A stretch of DNA of 57,233 bases from Spirochaetales bacterium (GTDB lineage Bacteria; Spirochaetota; Spirochaetia; DSM-2461): positions 1 to 57,233 of the forward strand of contig JAFGXR010000096.1 in assembly GCA_016936555.1 (NCBI GenBank). Reading direction: 5' to 3'. The number at the start of each line of letters is the position of its first letter. The stretch's first letter is position 1. Of the stretch, positions 1 to 6,606 are shown in pieces. Position numbers and translations under genes: made by a program. Under the pieces are notes generated by a model. That model did no database searches. It was given only the letters and a program-made list of their open reading frames with translations, and was not told the DNA's origin.

Positions 1-224
1 AACTCCTTAATAAGTAGTTAGAAGACAGCTCCTTTTTTCATTTATATTACTTCCATATCGCCCAGTCTTAATGTTTTTCCATAATTTCCATTTCCTCAAG
101 GGAAAAGCCGGTTCTAATTATTTTGTCAGTGCGGCTCCTCCATTTAGAAAATATACATCTCGTTACATCTGAATAATTAACATTTTCCGTATAGGGATAT
201 ACTCTTAATTAGAAAAGGAAAAAT
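1..224. other. AT-rich intergenic start of window, no gene seen
   Basis: No coding frame of convincing quality is visible on either strand. The stretch is AT-rich like the rest of the left-end island and contains A-rich sequence just ahead of the first antitoxin gene (AGAAAAGGAAAA), which probably includes its ribosome binding site. Any gene upstream is cut by the window edge and cannot be judged. Confidence 0.4.
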
Positions 225-403
225 ATGAGTGCCGTTAAAGAGCAAATGATAAAAATTATTACAGAACAACCTGAAGATTCCAGCTTTATTGAAATATTAC
301 AGGAGTTGAGTATCTCTGCCATGATCAATAAGGGTTGAAAAATTCTCTAGACGGAAAAGTAACATCAACATCACAGCTGAAAAAAGAAATACAAAATTGG
401 TAG
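225..403 (+). pseudogene. Addiction-module antitoxin, frameshifted
   Basis: A short antitoxin of the kind paired with ParE/RelE toxins. The ATG frame gives 37 codons, starting MSAVKEQMIKIITEQPEDSS and ending MINKG before a TGA at 336-338. Reading resumes one frame over as LKNSLDGKVTSTSQLKKEIQ and reaches TAG at 401-403. Adding one G to the GGG run at 332-334 restores a continuous 59-60-residue protein. The end overlaps the toxin frame that starts at 397, the usual coupled antitoxin-toxin layout. The family assignment rests on size, the helical charged C-terminus and the neighbour. The break could be genuine decay or a homopolymer sequencing error, but the toxin next door is also damaged, which favours decay. 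Confidence 0.7.
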
Positions 404-603
404 AAATATTCTGGACCGATGAGTCATTAAGAGATTTTCCATCCATCGGACAAAGGCTTCTCCAATGGCCAGATCATGAAATCAAAATGATTCTTTATGG
501 ACATTACCGTATTGTCTATTTAATAAAATCTGATACTCAAATTGATATTCTCGGAGTGTACCATAACGCTCTGGATCTAATCCGACATCTGAAAGTCAAA
601 TAA
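397..603 (+). pseudogene. ParE/RelE-family toxin remnant with internal deletion
   Basis: The 68-residue frame begins at a TTG codon and overlaps the antitoxin stop. It has a ParE-like N-terminus (VEIFWTDESLRDF) joined directly to a ParE-like C-terminal core (HEIKMILYGHYRIVYLI, then VYHNALDL). Family members are about 95-105 residues, with a helical hairpin of about 30 residues between these parts. That segment is missing here, so the protein is about a third too short. The reading frame remains open across the junction. Loss of the N-terminal helices, which form the antitoxin-binding surface in ParE, together with the broken antitoxin gene, suggests a dead module. A functional minimal toxin cannot be excluded from sequence alone. 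Confidence 0.75.
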
Positions 604-846
604 AGCTGTACCAAAAGCTTAGTTAAAGATGTCTGGAACAAAAAAAGACACCACGAGACTTGGCGCTTCTACAACAGATCATTATTGCCGTTTTTCAGCA
701 CAAATCAATTTTGGGGCTATTTTATTGTCACTACGCCCCGTGCTATGGCTTTACAACGGATTTCCTGAACATTTACCGTATTTCAGTGTCGTTTTATGGA
801 ATGCCCCTTCTTATACATTGAGTTTAAATATTACACCTGGAAAGAA
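604..846. other. Non-coding spacer with a recurring TTATTGTCACTACG motif
   Basis: This spacer lies between the decayed and the intact toxin-antitoxin pairs. I see no supported gene: an 81-codon open frame on the plus strand has no family resemblance and no ribosome binding site. The word TTTATTGTCACTACG at 721-735 recurs in similar form at 2529-2542 and 3332-3347, each time in a spacer of the island. It may be a cassette-boundary remnant of unknown kind. Confidence 0.4.
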
Positions 847-875
847 TCGACATCATATCAGAATATCGATATAAT
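847..875 (+). promoter_or_regulatory. Sigma70-type promoter of the Phd/ParE pair
   Basis: TCGACA at 847-852 and TATAAT at 870-875 are separated by 17 bases. A second TATAAT copy lies at 881-886. A strong ribosome binding site (AAGGAGG, about 888-894) and the antitoxin ATG at 901 follow. The alternating AT sequence around the -10 could also carry an operator for antitoxin autoregulation, but I see no clean palindrome. Confidence 0.55.
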
Positions 876-900
876 ATGTATATAATGAAGGAGGTATATT

Positions 901-1158
901 ATGCCAAGCATCAGACCCAGCTCCGATTTAAGAAACAAATACAATGAAATCTCTGAATTCTGTCATGAAAATAATGAACCTGTCTATATTACGAAAAACG
1001 GCAAAGGAGATCTTGCTGTAATGAGTATAGAGACTTTTGAAATCCTGGCAGGAAAATTCGAGTTATACAAAATGCTGGATAAAGGACTCGAGGATATAAA
1101 AAGCAACAGAGTCAAAGGGGCAGCTGATTTTTTTGATGATTTGGAAAATTCAATTTAA
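901..1158 (+). CDS. Phd/YefM-family antitoxin
   Basis: An 85-residue antitoxin of the Phd/YefM superfamily. The N-terminal half (MPSIRPSSDLRNKYNEISEF, then the VYITKNGKGDLAVMS hairpin) is the typical dimeric DNA-binding fold that represses its own promoter. The charged C-terminal part (about residues 55-85, ending in an acidic DDLENS stretch) is the usual toxin-binding tail. The start is supported by an ideal AAGGAGG site 6-7 bases upstream. The stop codon TAA shares its last A with the ATG of the toxin gene, so the pair is translationally coupled. Unlike the preceding pair, both genes are intact. Confidence 0.9.
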   Translation: MPSIRPSSDLRNKYNEISEFCHENNEPVYITKNGKGDLAVMSIETFEILAGKFELYKMLDKGLEDIKSNRVKGAADFFDDLENSI

Positions 1159-1472
1159 TGCAAAAGTATTCTGTTGAAGTTTCCGATACCGCTCAATCCG
1201 ATATTAAGGGAATTGTATCCTATATCAATCTGGAACTAAAGAATCCCTTGTCGGCAAAAAAATTGGCAGTAAAATTCAGAGATAGTATTTTAAGTCTGGA
1301 GAAGATGCCGAAAAGATTTAATCTTGTAAAAGATGAGATGTTATCCAGAAGTGGTATCAGAAAAATGGTAATCGATAATTACCTGGCCTTTTACATAGTC
1401 GATGATAATAAAGAAAAAGTGTCGATTATCCGTGTCCTTTACAGTAGGAGAGACTGGGAAGAAATAATCTGA
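1158..1472 (+). CDS. ParE/RelE-family toxin
   Basis: A 104-residue toxin of the RelE/ParE superfamily. The N-terminal strand and helical hairpin (YSVEVSDTAQSDIKGIVSYI, then ELKNPLSAKKLAVKFRDSI) are followed by the C-terminal sheet with GIRKMVIDNYLAFYIVDD and VSIIRVLYSRRDWEEII. The arrangement matches ParE-type toxins, which act on gyrase, and also RelE-type ribonucleases. The C-terminal RVLYSRRDW ending is shared by many of both, so the target cannot be assigned from sequence. It starts on the last base of the antitoxin gene and reads as full length. A hairpin at 1566-1589 is the likely end of the transcript. Confidence 0.9.
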   Translation: MQKYSVEVSDTAQSDIKGIVSYINLELKNPLSAKKLAVKFRDSILSLEKMPKRFNLVKDEMLSRSGIRKMVIDNYLAFYIVDDNKEKVSIIRVLYSRRDWEEII

Positions 1473-1565
1473 AATCGATTCCAGAAACCGTGGTGTTGCT
1501 TAATTCCATCCGACCTCGATCGGCGTTCCTTTGGATTCAAGTCCTCTCAAAGGCTTATAAACAGA

Positions 1566-1589
1566 AAAAGATTCGTTTCCGAATCTTTT
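1566..1589 (+). terminator. Hairpin terminator after the Phd/ParE pair
   Basis: A perfect 10-bp stem, AAAAGATTCG / CGAATCTTTT, with loop TTTC. The A-rich 5' arm and T-rich 3' arm could stop transcription from either direction. It lies 93 bases after the toxin stop codon. Confidence 0.6.
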
Positions 1590-1625
1590 AATTTCCATAA
1601 ATGGGGGAAATCTGCTTACCATTTC

Positions 1626-1812
1626 CAGCTATATAGAGCTGTATTTCAGGGCTTATGTAGTGCCTTTATCATATATGTCTTCTGGGTTTATATAATAGAG
1701 AGCTAAAGCTCTATGTTCGTCAAGGATAGCGGCAAAACCGCATTAAACACAGCTTCCATCATCTACGATGATTGCAGCTAATCGAATAAAGGCGTCAATA
1801 TCGGTGTCACTT
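1626..1812 (+). repeat. Structured direct repeat, copy 1
   Basis: First copy of an approximately 185-bp direct repeat; copy 2 is at 2565-2754. The copies differ mainly in short loops and one 3-base indel. Self-complementary parts include AGAGCTAAAGCTCT, GCGG-CAAAA-CCGC and ATCATC-TAC-GATGAT. AGCTGTA at 1637-1643 can also pair with TGCAGCT near the 3' end through one G-T wobble; in copy 2 the same pairing is fully Watson-Crick. Preserved stems with changed loops suggest the folded form matters. The two copies bracket the MNT/HEPN gene pair. I see no open frame in it. It could be a recombination site, a structured RNA or a small non-autonomous element. Confidence 0.85.
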
Positions 1813-1855
1813 TTTTATTGTACCATTTCCCGTTCTTATACGATATATTTACTGT

Positions 1856-2149
1856 ATGACACTGAATCAGATAAAAAAAATCTTAACTCAAAAAAAACCG
1901 GAGCTGCTTGCATCTGGAATATCCGAGATAGGAATTTTCGGTTCTTACATCAGAGGTGAGCAAAACGAAAATAGCGATGTTGATATTCTGATTGATCTTG
2001 TCAGACCTTCAAAACTCGATTTACTTCAATTGATTACCATTGAGGATGAACTGAAAGAGGAGTTGGGAGTTCCTGTTGATCTTGTAATAAAGACATCCTT
2101 AAAACCCAATATAAGTCAGTCAGTTTTAGCCGAGGTTGAATATTTGTGA
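1856..2149 (+). CDS. MNT-domain nucleotidyltransferase antitoxin
   Basis: A 97-residue minimal nucleotidyltransferase of the MNT/HEPN two-gene systems. The signature IGIFGSYIRGEQNENSDVDI carries the G-S motif and the D-x-D metal pair (SDVDILID) of the polymerase-beta fold. The C-terminus (ELGVPVDLVIKTSL...) contributes the third strand with another acidic residue. In characterised systems the MNT protein neutralises the HEPN toxin by attaching AMP near its active site. Its TGA overlaps the GTG start of the HEPN frame at 2146. It starts 44 bases after repeat copy 1. The antitoxin is intact although its partner carries an internal stop. Confidence 0.88.
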   Translation: MTLNQIKKILTQKKPELLASGISEIGIFGSYIRGEQNENSDVDILIDLVRPSKLDLLQLITIEDELKEELGVPVDLVIKTSLKPNISQSVLAEVEYL

Positions 2150-2493
2150 AATACGACTTCACTGATTCTATAAATGATATATACCGATCAATGAGGCTCA
2201 CTCAGGAATTTACACAAGGTATGTCTTTTAATGACTTTCAATCTGATGAGAAAACACTCTATGCAGTTATTTGATGCATTGAAGTTATTGGTGAAGCTGT
2301 TAAAAGGCTTCCTGATAGTTTCCGGAATAAATATCCTGATATTCCGTGGAAAGCCATGGCAGGTATGCGGGACAGACTTATCCATGGATATGATGTTGTT
2401 GATAACGAAATTGTCTGGAACACTCTTTCGCAGACTATCCCTTTACTTCTGGATAAATTTTCAGAGATTTCTGAAATCAGTAAATCTAAATAG
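2146..2493 (+). pseudogene. HEPN-domain toxin with in-frame stop
   Basis: From the GTG overlapping the MNT stop, the frame reads VKYDFTDSINDIYRSMRLTQ and continues to AVI. A TGA at 2272-2274 is codon 43. The same frame then goes on as CIEVIGEAVKRLPDSF, PWKAMAGMRDRLIHGYDVVD and EIVWNTLSQTIPLLLDKF to TAG at 2491-2493, for 115 codons in all. The catalytic RX4HXY motif is visible as RDRLIHGY. Relatives have Arg or another sense residue where the TGA falls, so a CGA-to-TGA change is the simplest explanation. No selenocysteine context is apparent. As written the product would lack its catalytic half. Confidence 0.85.
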
Positions 2494-2564
2494 CGAGCAT
2501 TTATGCTCAATACTCATTTTCGCATATTAAATTGTCACTACGGGTGTCTTATGTCGTCCAGATA

Positions 2565-2754
2565 CAGCCATATGGAGCTGTATCTCAGGGCTTATGTAGT
2601 GCCTTCATCTTATATGTCTTCCGGGTTTATATAATAGAGAGCTAAAGCTCTATGTTCGTCAAGGATTGCGGTAAAGCCGCTTTTTTAAACACAGCCTCCA
2701 TCATCTGCGATGATTACAGCTAATCGAATAAAGGAGTCAATAACGGTGTCACTT
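2565..2754 (+). repeat. Structured direct repeat, copy 2
   Basis: Second copy of the repeat described at 1626-1812, offset by 939-942 bases. Here an outer hairpin AGATACAGC / GCTGTATCT (about 2559-2585) is perfect, and AGCTGTA can alternatively pair with TACAGCT at 2715-2721. Inner hairpins are AGAGCTAAAGCTCT, GCGGTAAAGCCGC followed by six T, and ATCATC-TGC-GATGAT. The GC hairpin with T6 looks like a weak rho-independent terminator in this copy only. The right end abuts the stop codon of the minus-strand DUF2442 gene. Confidence 0.85.
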
Positions 2755-3026
2755 CAGGAAGCCTTTGATTTGTGGTGTTTTGTCTGATCTCCAACTCCTA
2801 ATAGAAGACCTTCAACACTGATATCTTCATCCAGTTCATCCCAATGGATACCTTTACCACCTCCGCTCACTTCAAACTCATTTCTTTGTTCTTTTGTAGC
2901 ATTAAGCAATCGAGGGAAATAGGATAAAGGTGTTGCGAGCTGACGTCCATCAGAAAGTGAAACCCAGAGATAATCATCATCAAGCCAGATTTTTTGAGCT
3001 GAAACTGGTTTAATTAAAGTACTCAT
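2754..3026 (-). CDS. DUF2442 family protein
   Basis: A 90-residue protein of the DUF2442 family, recognised by the pattern VSLSDGRQLATPLSYFPRLL, the following NATKEQRNEFEVSGGGKGIHW and the C-terminal WDELDEDISVEGLLLG. These small proteins are usually encoded directly after a DUF4160 gene, and that is the case here. The molecular function is unknown, although the pair resembles toxin-antitoxin modules in size and arrangement. The start overlaps the end of the DUF4160 frame by 17 bases. The stop codon touches the end of repeat copy 2. The gene appears intact although its partner is frameshifted. Confidence 0.85.
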   Translation of the reverse strand: MSTLIKPVSAQKIWLDDDYLWVSLSDGRQLATPLSYFPRLLNATKEQRNEFEVSGGGKGIHWDELDEDISVEGLLLGVGDQTKHHKSKAS

Positions 3027-3251
3027 TCCATTTCTCCTCGATAAGTTCTTTCTTTTCTATTACGATTTTCTCGATTTCATTCAATTCGTTCCCGGAAAAT
3101 CCCAGGAATCGGAAAGGGAGACATATGGCGATAACCAAAGCTTCGCTTCATTTCCAGCCTTCCGAACATGAATATGACATCGTTCCCTTGGATTGCCCTC
3201 ATTTGAATAGAAGAAGAACTTATACCCATTGATCTCAAAAACTTTTGGCAT
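3010..3251 (-). pseudogene. DUF4160 family protein, frameshifted
   Basis: The ATG frame reads MPKVFEINGYKFFFYSNEGN, HIHVRKAGNEAKLWLSPYVS and LSDSWDFPGTN before a TGA at 3081-3083. The remaining family C-terminus, NELNEIEKIVIEKKELIEEK then WNEYFN, is readable one frame over and ends at TAA (3010-3012) inside the DUF2442 start region. Adding one base to the run of four T (minus strand, 3096-3099) restores SWDFSGNELNEI and a continuous protein of about 80 residues, the normal family length. DUF4160 has no established function. The frameshift may be decay or a homopolymer error. Confidence 0.82.
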
Positions 3252-3534
3252 AGTTAAATATACTACGATTCTGATGCTTTTGAAATATCAATATAATGAT
3301 TCATTTTCAAACAAAATTCAGTTTGGCAGTAATTTATTACCACTACGGGAAAAGATATGCTTCATTGGTAGAATCTGAAAGATGCAGTGAAATTAGCGCT
3401 TACGAGAATTCCTATCAAAAAAACTAACATTAATTATATTGGACGAATTATAATTACATTCTTTTTTAGGCAATTATAAATAAAAAGAGGTCAATACTGG
3501 CGTCAATGCCCAAAACGATGGTTATAAAAAAATT
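3252..3534. other. AT-rich spacer between the island and tRNA-Leu
   Basis: No gene is visible. It holds the third copy of the recurring word (ATTTATTACCACTACG, 3332-3347). Near 3477-3510 a stretch GAGGTCAATACTGGCGTCAA resembles the right end of the structured repeats (GGAGTCAATAACGGTGTCA), so it may be the tail of a third, eroded copy. The AT-rich composition ends at the tRNA gene. Confidence 0.4.
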
Positions 3535-3558
3535 AAACACTTTCCATTGAAAGTGTTT
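3535..3558 (-). terminator. Terminator after tRNA-Leu
   Basis: A perfect 10-bp stem, AAACACTTTC / GAAAGTGTTT, with loop CATT. On the minus strand it is followed by TAATTTTTTT, the layout of a rho-independent terminator for the tRNA transcript, which ends 33 bases upstream. Confidence 0.75.
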
Positions 3559-3590
3559 TAATTTCTTACCCCGTAAGGGTTTTATGGTAG

Positions 3591-3674
3591 TGCGGCGAAG
3601 AGGACTTGAACCTCCACGGCCTAACGGCCACTAGCCCCTCAAGCTAGCGTGTCTACCAATTTCACCATCGCCGC
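3591..3674 (-). tRNA. tRNA-Leu (anticodon GAG)
   Basis: Read on the minus strand, the gene begins GCGGCGATGGTGAAATTGGT and ends with the T-arm GGTTCAAGTCC and TCTTCGCCGCA. The 7-bp acceptor stem GCGGCGA / TCGCCGC is perfect. The anticodon stem-loop GCTAGCTTGAGGGGCTAG places GAG as the anticodon, reading CUC/CUU leucine codons. The long variable arm (TGGCCGTTAGGCC) is typical of class II tRNALeu. CCA is not encoded after the discriminator A. The AT-rich accessory region ends right at its 3' side. Confidence 0.95.
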
Positions 3675-3763
3675 ATGTCGTGAACAATGAGGATAATACA
3701 GACAGGATAATTTTTTGTCAACAGCTCTGGATTTTTTTTCCTCTAAAAAATATCTTTTAAAAC

Positions 3764-4843
3764 ATGGAAGAAATAATCAGAGCTAAATTCGGACAATTCA
3801 AACAAACACCGCTTCTGGAAAAAGTACAGTCTTTTCTTATTGAAGCCCAGGCGGAAGAACTGTTCCACATAGATATCTACAGTCTGGCGGAACAATGGGA
3901 AGTCAGCCGTCAGGCCATTCTGGAAGTCTTCTTTCAGTCTGTCAGAATCGGAATCTGCGATCTTCAATGGGAATTTCACTGCCCGACATGCGGGGGTGTG
4001 GCACGGGAAAGCCTGAAACTGAACCAGACGCAGAGCGAGGATTACTGCCCTGTCTGCGATGTGAATTTCCGCAACACGCTCGATGACAATATCGAAGTCT
4101 TTTTTAATATCAGCGAAAGCGTCATGGCTGTTCCCCATGAGATTAAAGATGCGTACATGGAACAGGTTAAGCATTCCATTGCCCATGAGAATTCCTTTCA
4201 ATGGAAATCGGACCGGACCGTCACCGGCATGGACTGCCTGGGAAGCCCTGTTTTCAGAGAGATTTTCGGAGATGAAACTCTCCCGGCCGACCACAGCCTG
4301 GCCATCCGCTTTTCCACGATCCTCTTTACGGATATAAAAGGATCGACGGCCATGTACGAACGACTGGGTGACGCAAAGGCATTCAAACTGGTCAGGGATC
4401 ACTTTGATATTCTCTTTTCAAAGATCAGGGAGTTCAGGGGGATTCCCATAAAGACGATTGGAGACGCCGTCATGGGTGTGTTCCATTCAGAGGTGGACGC
4501 GCTTAATGCTTCTTTTGAAATCCAGAAAGCTCTCAGATTATTTTATGAAGAACAGGATGAGAAAATCGAAGTGAAAATCGGACTCCATTCCGGTCCGGCC
4601 ATAGTCGTGACTCTGAACGACGTGCTCGACTATTTCGGCAGCACAGTCAACAGAGCTGCGAGAATCCAGGGGCTGTCGCGCCCCAATGAGGTAGTTTTCA
4701 CCGAGGAGATATTCGACAGGAACAGGCAGTTGCTTTCGCGTTATGTATCCAAACTGAAACGAAGCCGGCACAACCTGAAGGGTCTGTCCGAGACCTTTAC
4801 AGTTTTCCATGCCGACTGCAATGGCGCCGGCTGTAAATTCTAG
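3764..4843 (+). CDS. Class III adenylate/guanylate cyclase with N-terminal Cys4 domain
   Basis: A 359-residue nucleotide cyclase making cAMP or cGMP. Residues about 1-170 form an N-terminal domain with two CxxC pairs (CPTC at 73-76, CPVC at 95-98) that look like a zinc ribbon. It resembles the domain found ahead of cyclase modules in some spirochaete and proteobacterial proteins. The class III catalytic domain spans about 183-340. Metal-binding Asp190 is in ILFTDIKGST and Asp234 in TIGDAVMGVF; HSGPAIVV and STVNRAARIQG hold the purine and transition-state residues. There is no membrane segment, so it should be cytosolic. No clear ribosome binding site precedes the ATG. The stop shares CTAG with that of the convergent sulfatase gene. 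Confidence 0.88.
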   Translation: MEEIIRAKFGQFKQTPLLEKVQSFLIEAQAEELFHIDIYSLAEQWEVSRQAILEVFFQSVRIGICDLQWEFHCPTCGGVARESLKLNQTQSEDYCPVCDVNFRNTLDDNIEVFFNISESVMAVPHEIKDAYMEQVKHSIAHENSFQWKSDRTVTGMDCLGSPVFREIFGDETLPADHSLAIRFSTILFTDIKGSTAMYERLGDAKAFKLVRDHFDILFSKIREFRGIPIKTIGDAVMGVFHSEVDALNASFEIQKALRLFYEEQDEKIEVKIGLHSGPAIVVTLNDVLDYFGSTVNRAARIQGLSRPNEVVFTEEIFDRNRQLLSRYVSKLKRSRHNLKGLSETFTVFHADCNGAGCKF

Positions 4844-6483
4844 GTCGCGAATTTATATTTCTTCCCGTGCACTTCAATCTCGAAGTCCATAACCCTGGGC
4901 CACAGGGGCGGAAGGCATTCACCGGCTTTCGCATTCAGCTCTTCCATCATCGTCCCCATCAGCTCCGGTTCCTCAGCGGACAGATCATGATATTCGCCGC
5001 GGTCCCTGTCCAGGTTATAGAGCCGGGCCGACCCCCTATCGGTATTCACCATCAGTTTCCAGGGACCTTTGCGAAGCGTCAGATTGTAATCGCTTTTCCA
5101 GAAGAGGGACCCGTGGGGCTCGCCGTCCTTTTCTCCCCCCACATAAGGCAGCAGGTCCACGCTATCGAGGATCCGGTCTTGCGGAGTAGGAATACCAAGG
5201 GCGCCCAGAACCGTCGGGTAGACATCCATTAGAGAGACCACGGGCTCATAGGTCCCGGTCTGTTCCATGACAGCCGGCCATTTGATGATCAGAGGGATTT
5301 CCAGGCCTCCCTCAAACTGGGACATCTTTCCTCCGGCCAGCCCGCCGTTTTCCGTGGCTTCCGTATAGCTCGCGCCCCCGTTATCACTGGAAAAAACGAT
5401 CAGCGTCTCATCGTAGATGCCTTTGTCTTTCAGGTCCTCTATCAACCGGCCTATTCCCTCATCGAGATGGGATATCATGGCTGAGTAAATCCGCCGGTTA
5501 TCATCTATGATATCCGGAAACCTGTCGTAATACCGTCTCAGCTCGATAAAAGGTGTGTGCGGCGCATTGTAGGAGGCATAGAGGAAAAAGGGAGACCCGG
5601 GGTCCGATGCCAGATGCCGATCGATGAAATCTATGGATTCCTCCGTAAAGGCGTCTGTCAGATGCCGGTCCTCCTGAATAACCGTGCCGTTACATTCTAT
5701 AGCGCTCGGACCCTTTCTCTTCCTGCTCCAGATATGCTTCTCCCAGAAAAGATCGTGCCGATAGGAAACGACATCCTCCTTCCCGGGATCATCGGGATAG
5801 GAAAAGGCTTCGAGAAAACCGAAGAAATGATCGAATCCCCTCATCGTGGGGTACTGCTCCGCCCCGTACCCGAGGTGCCACTTCCCTATAAGCGCCGTCC
5901 CGTAACCCGCCTCGCCGAGTATTTCCGGCAGGAGGACTTCCGAATGGGGAACACCCTGCTTTTTCATCTCCCCGGGAAAGGGATAGGTCCCGAAGGAAGT
6001 CTGGCTCATCTCATCGGTATCGAGGAAAATTTCCGCTGCGTAATAATATGCGGGGAAGAGGGGATAGATCTGCATGGGCTGGCTGTCGAATCCGCTGCGG
6101 TTCTGTACCCGTCCCGTCAGCATGCCGGCCCGGGAAGGCGCGCAGATGGGAGAGCTGGCCAGAGCCTGACCGAAGACCACGCCGTCTTCAGCCAGTGCAG
6201 CGATATGGGGCGTATCGATTCCGTTGACTTTATCATATATGGTCAGGTCGTTCCGGCTCAGATCATCGGCCAGAATAATCAGTATATTCGGAGAGGGACG
6301 CCCTGGCGCCGCAACGCTGTTTTTCAGATATTCCCTCTTCCCTTCCAGCATCTCTTCATCGACGGCGATATTCCATTTCGATGAATAACGGGGGATGAAC
6401 AGCCATAAAAAGAGCAGGGCTGATGCGGCAAGAATCAGAGTCTTTCTGCGGATAATCTTCATAATGATTATTTTTGCCAACAT
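4840..6483 (-). CDS. Sulfatase, membrane-anchored or exported
   Basis: An arylsulfatase-type enzyme of about 547 residues that would remove sulfate esters, probably from polysaccharides or their fragments. The signature CAPSRAGMLTGR (Cys114) is the site where formylglycine-generating enzyme makes the catalytic residue. ILIILADDLS supplies metal-binding Asp residues; GKWHLGYG and FSSDNGGASYTE are further family motifs. Residues about 13-31 form one hydrophobic segment after IIRRK, an uncleaved anchor or signal peptide. I chose the ATG at 6483 because GAGG precedes it; an in-frame start 18 codons earlier at 6537 is possible. The maturase gene is not in the window. Confidence 0.9.
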   Translation of the reverse strand: MLAKIIIMKIIRRKTLILAASALLFLWLFIPRYSSKWNIAVDEEMLEGKREYLKNSVAAPGRPSPNILIILADDLSRNDLTIYDKVNGIDTPHIAALAEDGVVFGQALASSPICAPSRAGMLTGRVQNRSGFDSQPMQIYPLFPAYYYAAEIFLDTDEMSQTSFGTYPFPGEMKKQGVPHSEVLLPEILGEAGYGTALIGKWHLGYGAEQYPTMRGFDHFFGFLEAFSYPDDPGKEDVVSYRHDLFWEKHIWSRKRKGPSAIECNGTVIQEDRHLTDAFTEESIDFIDRHLASDPGSPFFLYASYNAPHTPFIELRRYYDRFPDIIDDNRRIYSAMISHLDEGIGRLIEDLKDKGIYDETLIVFSSDNGGASYTEATENGGLAGGKMSQFEGGLEIPLIIKWPAVMEQTGTYEPVVSLMDVYPTVLGALGIPTPQDRILDSVDLLPYVGGEKDGEPHGSLFWKSDYNLTLRKGPWKLMVNTDRGSARLYNLDRDRGEYHDLSAEEPELMGTMMEELNAKAGECLPPLWPRVMDFEIEVHGKKYKFAT

Positions 6484-6606
6484 TTTTGCCTCTGTCCATA
6501 AATTATTGCGACTTTTTGTCCCCGCTATATTGATCAATCCGTTCTTATAGATAAGAATTCGCTAATCTATTGCAAAGCGAACAGGGATCGAAGGCGAGGT
6601 TTTGAT

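Noticed and set aside
629-874. 81-codon open frame between the decayed and intact toxin-antitoxin pairs
   Set aside because: No ribosome binding site, no family resemblance, and it runs over a recurring spacer motif and the Phd promoter.
2272-2274. TGA in the HEPN gene as selenocysteine
   Set aside because: The position is not a Cys or Sec site in the family, and no selenocysteine insertion structure is evident just downstream.
1626-2754. Integron attC sites
   Set aside because: The repeats have several side-by-side hairpins, are about 185 bp long and lack clear R/R' core boxes with GTTRRRY; no integrase is visible.
5557-6384. 275-codon plus-strand frame inside the sulfatase region
   Set aside because: It is antisense to the sulfatase, whose motifs are unmistakable; no independent support.
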